A stretch of DNA of 64,000 nt from Mayfieldus sp963841445. GTDB lineage: Bacteria > Actinomycetota > Thermoleophilia > Solirubrobacterales > 70-9. The notes under the pieces are model-generated. The model was not told where the DNA came from. It saw only the letters and a program-made list of their open reading frames with translations, and did not search any database. Numbering within the stretch: position 1 is the stretch's first letter; every line of letters starts with the position of its first letter. Where the stretch lies: NCBI GenBank assembly GCA_963841445.1, contig CAWJCP010000003.1, forward strand, positions 62,001-126,000, in the 5' to 3' direction. A program made the translations under genes and the position numbers. Of the stretch, positions 42,415 to 50,943 are shown in pieces.

Positions 42415-42807
42415 TCAGGCGCCCTTGAAGGCGAAGCAGAGCTTCGGCCCCAGCCTCGACCGTAGCTTGTGCCAGCTGGCGCAGTAGTTGCCGGACCCCT
42501 GGACCGAGAAGTGGGTCCTGAACCTGACGAAGGAGCGATAGGTGTCGCCCCGCTTGTGGAGGCGGAAGCGCCTGCAATCGCGGCGGCCGCCACTGCCCTT
42601 GCGCGTGCAGAGCGTGTACTTGCCGGTGAAGCTGAAGGTGGAGATGCCGAGGAACGTCTTTTGTCCCCTGGCGACGACGCGCGTGCAGTAGTCGCCGGTG
42701 CGGCTGCAATAGCCGTCGAGAAGCTTCGCCGGAGCGGTCGCTGAGCTGAGCGCGAGCATCACGACGCAGGCCGCGATCAGCGCCGCCCCGCGCCGGATCG
42801 TCTTCAC
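42415..42807 (-). CDS. Secreted six-cysteine protein, hypothetical
   Basis: 130 aa, GTG start overlapping the stop of a small upstream membrane-protein frame (GTGA). The signal peptide is MKTIRRGAALIAACVVMLAL then SSATAPA. The mature part has six cysteines (34, 41, 67, 78, 109, 124), suggesting three disulfides, and is strongly basic. No family is recognised. It is the last gene of a minus-strand series running from 46660 that encodes membrane and cupredoxin proteins, so it may act with them outside the cell. Confidence 0.6.
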   Translation of the reverse strand: MKTIRRGAALIAACVVMLALSSATAPAKLLDGYCSRTGDYCTRVVARGQKTFLGISTFSFTGKYTLCTRKGSGGRRDCRRFRLHKRGDTYRSFVRFRTHFSVQGSGNYCASWHKLRSRLGPKLCFAFKGA

Positions 42808-42983
42808 CGATCGGCCCCCCGCTTATCCTCGGCCTTGCGCTCCTCGCGCTCGGCGCGCCGCTCCGCGATCGTCGTCCTGATGATCGCGAATACCACCACC
42901 AGGACCGGCGGAACGTAGAGCACCCAGAGCCAGTGCCCGGCGTGGGCGTATGGAATCAGCTGCTCGTGCCCTTCAGGAATCAG
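42804..42983 (-). CDS. Small membrane protein, start unclear
   Basis: About 59 aa: 'YAHAGHWLWVLYVPPVLVVV' is one membrane helix preceded by a His-rich AHAGH motif and followed by a charged tail (ERRAEREERKAED). There is no ATG/GTG/TTG in frame between the upstream gene's stop and this helix; CTG 42983 is the best guess. The stop overlaps the start of the six-Cys gene, which supports a real gene. Similar short 'AHAGHW' helices follow comparable membrane proteins in other actinobacteria, as far as I recall. Confidence 0.45.
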   Translation of the reverse strand: MIPEGHEQLIPYAHAGHWLWVLYVPPVLVVVFAIIRTTIAERRAEREERKAEDKRGADR

Positions 42984-42999
42984 GTCGAAACACCCCTGG

Positions 43000-44451
43000 T
43001 CAACGGTTCGCCTGCGAGAGCAGATAGAGGCCGAAGCAGGTGAAGCCGACCATCACCGCGAGCATCCAGTACTGCGAGCGCGAGGCCTGTCTGTAGTCCT
43101 TCCAGTAGGCGAGCGCCCGGTCGTGGGCCATGGTCAGGCCGCAGACGTGCCCGACGACGAGGGCGGCGACCTGGACGTACCAGATCGCGTTCGTCCCCAG
43201 CACCCCGTAGTCGATCCCGCTGCCGGCGGTGCCGAAGATGTCGGATCCGGTCCCGAGCGGATCGGAGAGCAGGTAGGTGAACTGGGCCTGCTCTTGGAAG
43301 ACGAAGAGGCTGAAGTAGTGAGCGACCAGATATGCGAACGCGATCGGGATCAGCGTGTGTGCGAAGCCGGTCCGCAGCTGGGCGACCGGCGGCGCGTTGC
43401 GGATCGTCCGCATCCCCTGCACTCCGAGCAGGAAGAGGGCCGCTACCCCGACCAGGGTGAGGATCAAGAAGATGCTGTCGGTGAGGCGAAATGCCGTGAT
43501 CAGGCTGATGCCTGCGTCGACGAAGCGCTGGAAGGTGCTCTTGATCGGGTCCGCGAAGGCGCCCTCCTCGGCCCCGTCGAAGCTGGTCGTCGCGATCGAA
43601 GCGACGACGAGCGCCACCGAGCCGGGAACGGTTCCCCATTGTGCGGCCCCGGAGAACAGCCGGCGACGGCCGAGCTCCCCGTCTCTGACCTCGAGCACGG
43701 AGAGCTGCGAGAACATGTTGAAGTAGACGGAGAAGGTCTCGCCCCGCCGCACCCATTGCTCGGTTCCAAAGACGGTCATCATCGCCAGCGTGTAGGCGCT
43801 GTAGACGAGCGCCGCGACGCCGACCGAGTGTGGCGTCAGCCCCACCGTCCCCCCCGACCCGTAGATCAGCTCCAGCCAGACGAAGGCGACCAGCCCGGCG
43901 GCTGCGGGCCAGCGCCCGAGACGCTGCGGGTAGCGGGCGTGGGCAGGGGCCTGGCCGCTCAGGGCCCTGAACGCGCCCCCGACCAGACGGCCGATCGCCC
44001 GCCAGGGGTTGAAAGCCCGAAACACGTCGCCGAACAAGATGCTGAGCAGCGGGAACCCGAGCCAGCAGGTCACGAAGAGGAAGGTGACCGAGAGATTCCG
44101 GTCCGAGGCCTCGGTGCCGTGAATGCCGGACCAGATCGCGATACCGAGCAAGAAGACGCCGATCAGGCCCGCCACCAGCTCGAGCAACGGGTTGAGCAGC
44201 AGGCGCGAGGCGCCCTCGAGCGGGCGCCAATGCTCCTGCTCGAAGCGGGGCTGCCTCCAGAGCGTCGAGAGGGCGAAGAAGGAGACGAGCAAGACGATCG
44301 AGGCCCCCCAGGCGAACAGCCAGGCCGGGATCGGGAGGTCGGCGCGCGCGGTGAGCGCGTGGCCGAGCGCCGGCTGGGGAATCGCCAGGGCGGCGATCGG
44401 CGCCGCAAGCACGGCGCCGATCGCCCCCGCCCTGCGCAGGCCGCGGCTCAT
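43000..44451 (-). CDS. Polytopic membrane protein with predicted mature N-terminal His
   Basis: 483 aa with a signal peptide (AALAIPQPALG, residues 20-30) followed by His31 (HALTARADLPIPAWLF) and roughly ten membrane helices. Homologues in actinobacteria are, to my recollection, sometimes labelled 'fenitrothion hydrolase', a transferred name with little support. Its start overlaps the stop of a cupredoxin gene (TGATG), and further cupredoxin-like and oxygenase genes lie upstream, so a copper- or redox-linked role in the membrane is plausible. Conserved helix-border residues include 'SGIHGTEASDRNLSVTFLF' and 'VAHYFSLFVFQEQAQF'. Confidence 0.65.
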   Translation of the reverse strand: MSRGLRRAGAIGAVLAAPIAALAIPQPALGHALTARADLPIPAWLFAWGASIVLLVSFFALSTLWRQPRFEQEHWRPLEGASRLLLNPLLELVAGLIGVFLLGIAIWSGIHGTEASDRNLSVTFLFVTCWLGFPLLSILFGDVFRAFNPWRAIGRLVGGAFRALSGQAPAHARYPQRLGRWPAAAGLVAFVWLELIYGSGGTVGLTPHSVGVAALVYSAYTLAMMTVFGTEQWVRRGETFSVYFNMFSQLSVLEVRDGELGRRRLFSGAAQWGTVPGSVALVVASIATTSFDGAEEGAFADPIKSTFQRFVDAGISLITAFRLTDSIFLILTLVGVAALFLLGVQGMRTIRNAPPVAQLRTGFAHTLIPIAFAYLVAHYFSLFVFQEQAQFTYLLSDPLGTGSDIFGTAGSGIDYGVLGTNAIWYVQVAALVVGHVCGLTMAHDRALAYWKDYRQASRSQYWMLAVMVGFTCFGLYLLSQANR

Positions 44452-44861
44452 CAGCCGGGCTCGACCTTCAGGTCAGCGATCGTGTTCTCACCGCCGCCGT
44501 GATGCAGCTCGACCTCGAAGGCGCCCTCGAGGTTGGCGGGAAAGTCGAAGCTGACGCTGCCGCCCGCCTTGATCGGCTTCTCGAAGTCATAGCCGTGCAC
44601 ATGGACCTCACCCTCGATGTCTGAAGTGACCTTGAAGCGCACCGGGTCGCCGCTGGTCACGGCAAGCGACGCGAGACCCCCGACGGGCTCGCCGCCGCGC
44701 AGATGGATCACCGGGATTGCGGCTCCCTGCTTCGCGGTCGGGCCCGTGCCCTGGCCGCTTCCAGGCGAGTTGTCGTCGCTGCCGCCGCTGAGGACGATGA
44801 ACAGGACGACAGCGATGGCAAGCACCGCTACACCGACGCCGATCTTCGATCGGTCTGACAT
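44451..44861 (-). CDS. Membrane-anchored cupredoxin-like protein
   Basis: 136 aa. One N-terminal membrane helix (VGVAVLAIAVVLFIVLSGG), a Gly/Ser linker, then a beta-sandwich: 'LASLAVTSGDPVRFKVTSD', 'GEVHVHGYDFEKPIKAGGS', 'GAFEVELHHGGGENTIADL'. This matches cupredoxin_1-like domains (EfeO-type). His residues in HVHGYD and ELHHGG could bind metal, but the classic blue-copper Cys is absent. Coupled to the 483-aa membrane protein by stop/start overlap. Confidence 0.72.
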   Translation of the reverse strand: MSDRSKIGVGVAVLAIAVVLFIVLSGGSDDNSPGSGQGTGPTAKQGAAIPVIHLRGGEPVGGLASLAVTSGDPVRFKVTSDIEGEVHVHGYDFEKPIKAGGSVSFDFPANLEGAFEVELHHGGGENTIADLKVEPG

Positions 44862-44934
44862 TCACTCTCCTTTGCTCGAGGCGGCGCAGTCCTCCCCGCG
44901 TCGCCGATTGGAACCGCGTCGCCGCGGCTCGGGC

Positions 44935-45531
44935 TCAGGAAGGCTGTGGCGGCGGGCGGCGGGCAAGGCCGAACTCGAGCGGCCGCGAAGCAGCCGCTAT
45001 GCGGAGCCAGGTTCGCCCGGCTGTAACCCGGCAACGGGGGCGCCGCGACGGCAACGAGGTGCCGGGGGCCGCGACCAGGCCTTCGACGCGGGCAAGGCCG
45101 CCGTCGAGCGCCGCACAGATCGAGCCGAATAGCAGCGACAGGGGCAGCGCAAGCCAGCCGCCGCCCGCGAAGACCGCCCCGAGCCCGGACGCGTGCCCAG
45201 CGCCCAGCAGGCCCTCGGCCGTCTCCTGGACCACGAACACCGAGAGGACCGTCGCCGCGTAGATGATCGCCCGCGTCCGTGGTGACCCAATCGAGGGGGC
45301 GGGGGCGGCGGAGAGGGCGACGCGCAGCAGCCCGCCGGCCAGAGTCGCGATCGCGAACCCGGCCAGGATCGGCAGCGCCTCGAGCAGATATCCGTGGCCC
45401 TGACGGGCAAGCTGCTCGTGGGCGCCGGAGCCGTAGGCGAGCAGGTAGCGCAGCTGATGGACCGCCAGCGCCGCCAGGGCGATCAGCGATGCCGAGCGTG
45501 CGATCGAGGCTGGTCGGCGAGCCATGGTCAC
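44935..45531 (-). CDS. Hypothetical membrane protein with four or so helices
   Basis: 198 aa; GTG or internal ATG starts at 45531/45525. Hydrophobic segments: 'LIALAALAVHQLRYLLAYG', 'LPILAGFAIATLAGGLLRVA', 'IIYAATVLSVFVVQETAEGL' and 'LALPLSLLFGSICAALDGG'. The HQLRYLLAYG motif and QETAEG in a membrane helix recur in actinobacterial proteins of this type, suggesting a haem- or metal-binding helix pair, but this is not proven. The C-terminal tail is Arg/Pro-rich. Likely in one transcript with its cupredoxin neighbours. Confidence 0.6.
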   Translation of the reverse strand: MTMARRPASIARSASLIALAALAVHQLRYLLAYGSGAHEQLARQGHGYLLEALPILAGFAIATLAGGLLRVALSAAPAPSIGSPRTRAIIYAATVLSVFVVQETAEGLLGAGHASGLGAVFAGGGWLALPLSLLFGSICAALDGGLARVEGLVAAPGTSLPSRRPRCRVTAGRTWLRIAAASRPLEFGLARRPPPQPS

Positions 45532-45554
45532 GGGGCGATTCTAGGCATCGTCGC

Positions 45555-46037
45555 TCAGGGTCGCGCGACGCGCAGGCTGGCGATCTCAATCTCCGAGGCC
45601 GAGGCGACGATCGGGAACTGGCCGGACTTGCGGGCCCTGAAGGAGACCAGCGTGCGCCCGGGCCCGACCGTGCGGCTGACCCCGTAGCCGACCACATCGA
45701 CGCCCAGCTCCTGGTCGGAGCCGACGACGAAGCGGGCGATGCGACCTTGCTGGAAGTCGAGCCGGACCGGGCCGCTGGGGGGCGGCTTGCCGCCGATCAC
45801 CTTGACCAGCGGCACGCGCGCGGTTCGCGACGGCCCCCCGGAACGTCCACCGCCGCCCTGGATGCCGGAGATTCGCGGCGCGTCGATCGTGCCTTCGCTG
45901 CCTTCGAAGACGAAGACGACGATCACTCCGATCCCCAGCGCCAGGCCGAGGACGATGCCGATCACGCGGTCAAGCCAGCGCGACCGCCGCTTCCGGGGCG
46001 TCGCTGCGGTCGAGCCGGGCTTGGCCTCCGCCGGCAC
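45555..46037 (-). CDS. Membrane-anchored small beta-domain protein, cupredoxin-like
   Basis: 160 aa, GTG start overlapping the stop of the oxygenase-like gene (TAGTG). N-terminal basic region then one membrane helix (VIGIVLGLALGIGVIVVFVF), a Gly-rich linker, and a beta-rich domain 'GPVRLDFQQGRIARFVVGSD', 'VDVVGYGVSRTVGPGRTLVS', 'RKSGQFPIVASASEIEIASL'. It has the length and strand pattern of a cupredoxin domain but no clear copper ligands. Part of the same minus-strand cluster. Confidence 0.6.
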   Translation of the reverse strand: MPAEAKPGSTAATPRKRRSRWLDRVIGIVLGLALGIGVIVVFVFEGSEGTIDAPRISGIQGGGGRSGGPSRTARVPLVKVIGGKPPPSGPVRLDFQQGRIARFVVGSDQELGVDVVGYGVSRTVGPGRTLVSFRARKSGQFPIVASASEIEIASLRVARP

Positions 46038-46660
46038 TACCCAGAGGCGCCGACGCCGTCGAGCAGGCGCCAGTTGGCGCGCAGCGCCGATTCGGCGGCG
46101 CTCAGCAGCGCGTCTTCGTCGGCCCCCTGCAGGCGGCGATCGACCAGCTCGCGCCCGGCCCGTGCGTGCTCGACGTCGAGCCGCTCGTGGACCCGGAAGT
46201 AGGCGTTGCCCTCCCCGTCGCCGACCCCGTAGTGAGTCGCCAGGCCCTCGCGCTTGGTCCGCGAGATCTGCGGCTGCCCGCTCTCGATCGCATAGAGGCG
46301 CACCAGCGAGGGCAGCAGCCCGTCATCGGCCGTCCAAGCGGCCACGCACTCGCGTGTCTGCGGCGTCGGCGCGGCGGCGGCCTCGCCGCCGACCGCCTCC
46401 ACGAACCCGTCCCAGAGCTCGACGTGATCAGCTTCCTCGCAGGCATGCCGGCGCAGCTGCGCCCGCTCCGCCTCCGGGGCGGCGCCCGCGGCCTGCTCGC
46501 TGAGCCTGGCGATCGCCTCGGTCGCGTGCCGGTATTGACCGGCGTACTCGGCCAGCTCCTCGCGGCTCAGCTCGCCCTTCGACCAGCGCACGTAGAACGG
46601 GTGCTCCAGGACGTTGCACCGGGTGCGCGCCACTTCGATTCGCTGCCAGAACGTGTTCAC
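46037..46660 (-). CDS. Haem-oxygenase-fold (TenA/PqqC/CADD-like) putative diiron protein
   Basis: 207 aa, GTG 46660 with a GGGAGG ribosome binding site. 'LEHPFYVRWSKGELSREELA' and 'YAGQYRHATEAIARLSEQA' are typical of PqqC/TenA-like helices. Candidate metal ligands are Glu75/His79 (CEEADHVELW), Glu126 (YAIESGQP) and His158, Asp162, His165 (VHERLDVEHA), an HxxxDxxH pattern like the CADD-type diiron oxygenases. Possible roles: self-sacrificing p-aminobenzoate formation or oxidation of a small molecule. It is upstream of the cupredoxin cluster and divergent from a thioredoxin-like gene. Confidence 0.72.
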   Translation of the reverse strand: MNTFWQRIEVARTRCNVLEHPFYVRWSKGELSREELAEYAGQYRHATEAIARLSEQAAGAAPEAERAQLRRHACEEADHVELWDGFVEAVGGEAAAAPTPQTRECVAAWTADDGLLPSLVRLYAIESGQPQISRTKREGLATHYGVGDGEGNAYFRVHERLDVEHARAGRELVDRRLQGADEDALLSAAESALRANWRLLDGVGASG

Positions 46661-46756
46661 GCTGCCTCCCCTCGGGTCGGTTCGGACCGGCATGTTATTG
46701 GCGCCGTCCGGTGTCGCTGCAGCGGGGGCGGGTGGGGATTCCGCCGCTTGCGCAAT

Positions 46757-47590
46757 ATGTTTGGCCGGGTGCGGCCAGAACGACCTGACATCGCCGCCCC
46801 CGACCTGCCCTCCGGCATCGCCTGGGTCGGCGGACGGCCGGCGCCAATGCAGGCGCTGAGCGCCGGCGGTCCTGTCCTCGTCCACTTCTTCGACTTCGCG
46901 CAGCTGAACAGCGTGCGAGCGCTGCCCTATGTGAGCGAGTGGCAGCGGCGCTACGCGAATGCCGGGCTTACGGTGCTCGGTGTGCAGGCTCCCCGTTTCG
47001 CCTTCGGAGCCGACCCCGACGTAGTGCGCATGGGATTGGAGCGACTCGGCGTCGCGCACCCGGTCGCAATCGACGCCGAGCGCGAGATCTGGCTCGATTA
47101 CGGCTGCAAGGGATGGCCGAGCCTCTTCCTCTGGGGCCGCGACGGGGTGCTGCGCTGGTACCACTTCGGCGAGGGCGACTACGACTCCACAGAGGAGGCG
47201 ATCCAGGAGGAGCTGCGAGCCGAGGACGCGCTGCGCGAGCTGCCGCCGCCGATGCAGCCGCTGCGCCCGACCGACGCAGCCGGCGCCGCGGTGATCCCCC
47301 CCACCCCGGAGCTCTTCCCGGGCGCCGAGGGGGCGCCGCTGCGGCTCGGCGCCGGCGGCGATGGGGTGAGCCTCGAATACGAGGCCGCCGGGGCCCACGC
47401 CACCCTCGAGGGTCGGGGCATCGTCCTGGTCACGATCGACGATCGGCCCAGCGAGGAAATTGGCATCGAAGGCGCCGGCCTCTACGAGCTCAGCACCCAC
47501 CCCCGCAACGAGCGGCACCGGATCGCCCTCGAGGCCGGGACGGGCGCGGTGGATGTCTGGTCGTTGAGCTTCTCCCCGGGCGTTCCCTGA
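46757..47590 (+). CDS. Redoxin/thioredoxin-like protein lacking active-site cysteines
   Basis: 277 aa. The N-terminal thioredoxin-like domain: 'GGPVLVHFFDFAQLNSVRAL', 'WQRRYANAGLTVLGVQAPRF', 'HPVAIDAEREIWLDYGCKGW', 'PSLFLWGRDGVLRWYHFGEG'. Relatives in this class carry FWTxxCxNxLR; here the Cys position reads Ala48 in FDFAQLNSVR and the second site is Asn/Ser, so disulfide chemistry is lost. A C-terminal beta-domain (about 190-277; 'GGDGVSLEYEAAGAHATLEG', 'YELSTHPRNERHRIALEAG') follows. It probably binds rather than oxidises its partner. Confidence 0.65.
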   Translation: MFGRVRPERPDIAAPDLPSGIAWVGGRPAPMQALSAGGPVLVHFFDFAQLNSVRALPYVSEWQRRYANAGLTVLGVQAPRFAFGADPDVVRMGLERLGVAHPVAIDAEREIWLDYGCKGWPSLFLWGRDGVLRWYHFGEGDYDSTEEAIQEELRAEDALRELPPPMQPLRPTDAAGAAVIPPTPELFPGAEGAPLRLGAGGDGVSLEYEAAGAHATLEGRGIVLVTIDDRPSEEIGIEGAGLYELSTHPRNERHRIALEAGTGAVDVWSLSFSPGVP

Positions 47591-47594
47591 GCGC

Positions 47595-49836
47595 TCAACT
47601 TCGCCACCGCGCCGTCGGACCACCGGGCGGCATCAGCAGCCAGATGCGCAGCCGACCCTGCCAGCCCAGCCCGGAGGCGAGCGCGCGTCGAGCGTTACGG
47701 CGCTGCCGCGAGCTTGGCGGCTCGATCGCCCCTGCCGCGTAACGGCTGCGACGCAAATGAGCCGCGTAAGTAGCCGCACCGTGCCTTTTTGCGCGCCCCA
47801 GGCTCGCCTCCAGGCCGCGCAGGGTCACGCCGGGCCTCTGCGCCGGGCCCAAGCGAGCCGTCGCGGCTCGCAGCTCGATCGCCTGCAGCTCGGCGAGCTG
47901 CGTCGATCCCAGCTCCCGGTGCCGCGCGCCACGGTGAATCACGGCCGCGATCGCCACCAGCGCGGCAATCGCAAGCGCCGCCACGAGCGCGACCCAGCCA
48001 ACAGCGAAGCTCGTCGGACCGCCTCCCCCTGCGGCCCGCCTTCTCGCCGGCAAACGACTCCGCGGCGAGCCGGTCTGGAACCGGCCGAACGGACGCCGCG
48101 CGCTGGCGGTCGGACCGATGCTGCGGGCGACCGCGGGGGCGGCGGCGGGCGTCGGGTCGAAGGTCACCCAGCCGATCCGGTTGAAGTAGACCTCGACCCA
48201 GGAATGGGCATCGAAGTCGCTGACCACGAAGCCGTCGCGGATCCGCTCCCCGGGTGCGAACCCGCCGACGACGCGGCTCGGGATCCCGACCATCCGCAGC
48301 ATCAGTGCCATCGCACCTGAGAACTGCTGGCAGTAGCCGCGCCGGTCCCTGAACAGGAACGCGGGCAGCGCGAAGCGGTGCGTGGGCGGCGACTCGTCGT
48401 ATCGGTAGCGGGAGCGCGGATAGCGCTGCATCGCGGCGGCGACCGCGAACGCCGTCGGCCTGCCGGCCGCCAGATGCCTGGCCAGTCGATAGACCGGTGC
48501 GTAGGGCGAGTCCAGAAGTCCGGGCGCGGCCGCGGCCGCCGGACCACCTCGCAACGGCACGGTGACCGAGCGCAGGGTGATCGCCAGGGGCGGCGATTGG
48601 ACGTTGGTGTTAGGTGGCGCCAGCTTGCCGACCCGGGGAACGTCGACGGTCGTGTAACGCGACAGCCTGGCCGGATACGCCGCCTCGGAGGAGCGCATCG
48701 CGGCAGCCGTCGGCTGCGGGTCATAGGCGCGAATCGAATAGGAGTCCCCTTCTCTGAGCGGCCTGCTCACCGACACTCCCTGCGCGGACTCGGGCAACGG
48801 GTCGGCCCCGCTGACGCTGAGCACCGTCCCGGCCCGGACGAGCAGCTGGCTGCTCAGGGCGCGGACCTCGAATCGCAGGGGCACCACCCACTTCGTGTTC
48901 AGGGTTTTCTGCAGATCGCCCCCGGCGTCGATCGGCAAGTCGACTCCAGGCTGGCCGCTCGACCCGACCCAGCCCGTGCCGTCGAAATGATCGAGCACCT
49001 CGGTCGCCCAGTAGTGCGGCTCCGCGCTTCGCACCTCGACCAGGGTGCAGCCGTCGCGCTGCCAGTCAAGCGGCCCGTACCCTTGGTTCCAGTCAAAGCT
49101 CTCGACCGCGCCGGCGGCCGCGCCTCCGAAGTCCCAGTTGCGGTAATCGAGCCAGGGCTCCGAGCCGTCAAGCTTGGCGGCGACGGGTATGGCGATCAAG
49201 GCCGCGGCGCCGATCAGTCCAACCGAGAGCAGCGCCGGGCGGCGGCCCAGCGACGGCGACCAGAGAGTGGCCGCGAGCAGCGCGAACAGCAGCGCCCCGT
49301 TGAGAAGCGGGTGGCTCGGCGGGCTGACGGTTACCGCGACTCCGTAGCTGACCAGCAGGACCACCAACCCGCAGCGGCGCATCCAGCGTCCGCCTCCGCG
49401 ATGCGGCCAGAAGCTCAGTGCCGCGGCGAGGGCGAGAAGCGGCGCCAGAGCCAGAAGCAGGGCCAGTGGCGACCAGGTGTCTCCGCCGTCATAGGGGTGA
49501 TCGGCTGGCCAGAGCGAGCCGATGCCGTCCCCACCCCGCTGCTCAGCTCGCTCAGCCGGAGGGAAGAAGCCGCCGCGCCGGCAGCCCGAGAGCCAGCGAG
49601 GCCAAGCAGACGATCGCGGCGAGGACCAGCCCCGCGCAGACGCCGGCGCGCCAGCGACTCGGCACCCTGGGGGCGGTCGCCATCAGGACAAGGGCGCCGG
49701 CGGCGGCGCAGAGAGCCGCGATGATCGAGCGGCCCACCGGCGGGTCGGACACCAGCGCCACCCAGTTGGCCGCCGTGAACGCGGCGAGAGCCGCAAATGA
49801 CGCCAGCCTCAGGCGATTCTCAGTGCGCTCGATCAT
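47595..49836 (-). CDS. TgpA-type membrane transglutaminase-like protein, frame broken once
   Basis: About 745 aa from ATG 49836, which overlaps the DUF58 stop (ATGA). N-terminal TM helices (DUF3488-like), then an extracytoplasmic transglutaminase core with Cys in 'RDRRGYCQQFSGAMALMLRM', His in 'FDAHSWVEVYFNRIGWVTFD' and Asp in the same segment, a further TM helix and a C-terminal DUF4129-like tail. One base is missing in a C run at about 49565; reading continues as 'PPAERAEQRGGDGIGSLWPA' in the second frame. It belongs to the moxR-DUF58-tgpA operon common in actinobacteria. Confidence 0.82.
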
Positions 49837-50935
49837 GCGGCCCTCGTCGTCGGTGACTCGCTCGGGTCACGCTCGATCGCGCGAGCTCGGCAGCCGGCGA
49901 GCGAGGAGACGTCATGCGCCTCCGGGTCGCCTGGAGTCACCAGGACGCCGGCGCGAACGCCGGCGGCGGCGGCGTTGGCGCGGGCTTGCGGCGAAGCGCT
50001 GACCCAGTAGGCGACCGATCCGCGCCGCGGGGGGCGCGGCATCCGCTTCGATCCCTCAACCATCGCCAGCCGAGCGTGAAGCTCGGGCCAGGCCCGCAGG
50101 CTCGGGTCGAGCCGGACCGGGCGCGCCCGGTCCGGAAGCAGGACATTGCAGCCCCCGGCGCGGGCTAGGGCAACGCAGAGCGAGGCAGCGGCGCGGACGG
50201 CGCGGTCGAGCGCCTCGCGACCATCGGGCCGGTAAGCGTCGAGGACCAGCAGCGGGTCCGAGCCGCCTCCGGAGACCAGTCGATGCTCGACCAGCTCGCC
50301 GCTGCGAGCGGCGCTGCGCCAATGGATCCGCGAGGCCGAGCGTGCCAACCCGGTAGGAGCCGCAGGCCATCGAGCTCGAAGTCGACCGCCGCGGCGTCGA
50401 GGCCACCCTCCTCCCCGCCGGCCCCGGTCCCACCGGCTCCTCGCAAGAGGCGACCGCCCAGCACCGGCGCCGTGACCGCCTCGACCCGGGGCAGGACCAG
50501 GACCGCGGGCCGCTCGGAGCCGACCAGCCTCGCGACCCGTAGCCGGAACGGGTCGCTGATCTCCAGGGCTGCCGGTGGAAGCAGCCGGCGTCCGCGCCGC
50601 TCGAAGCGCGTCTCGGCCTCCAGGGCTCCGAAGGAGGGGTCGACCCGGATCGAACGCTCGAGCAACGGATCGCTCACGCGCGCCTGCGGAGGCCTGATGC
50701 GGCCCGGCCGAACTCGGGTCTGCGAGCCGGTAGGGCTCCCCCTCGACGACGCTCCATGCTCCGTCCTGCCGCTCGACCGACGCCCCGCGGACTCGCCGCC
50801 CCCACCCAGGCGATCGCCGTGCCGGCCAGCAACAACAGCCCGATCCCGGGCACGTAAAGCGAGGGCGAGTCAAAGGCAGCGCCGGCACAGCAGCAGCGCC
50901 GCCGCGAGAGAGCAGGTGGCGCGCATCCGGGTCAT
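49833..50935 (-). CDS. DUF58 domain protein, frame broken several times
   Basis: N-terminal membrane helices are 'MTRMRATCSLAAALLLC' and, after a break near 50887, 'SLYVPGIGLLLLAGTAIAWV'. Then 'VERQDGAWSVVEGEPYRL' (another frame), 'DPLLERSIRVDPSFGALEAE' with 'RFERRGRRLLPPAALEISDP' (DUF58 N-domain), and after a break near 50345 the DUF58 core 'RIHWRSAARSGELVEHRLVS'. Breaks cluster at about 50887, 50790, 50705 and 50345. Sequence error is likely since family motifs survive in order. DUF58 proteins pair with MoxR ATPases in envelope or protein-complex assembly. Confidence 0.72.
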
Positions 50936-50943
50936 CGCGATTC

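Noticed and set aside
43123..44502. 459-aa plus-strand frame across the membrane-protein gene
   Set aside because: The opposite strand encodes a signal peptide and about ten helices with coupled neighbours, so the plus frame is a shadow.
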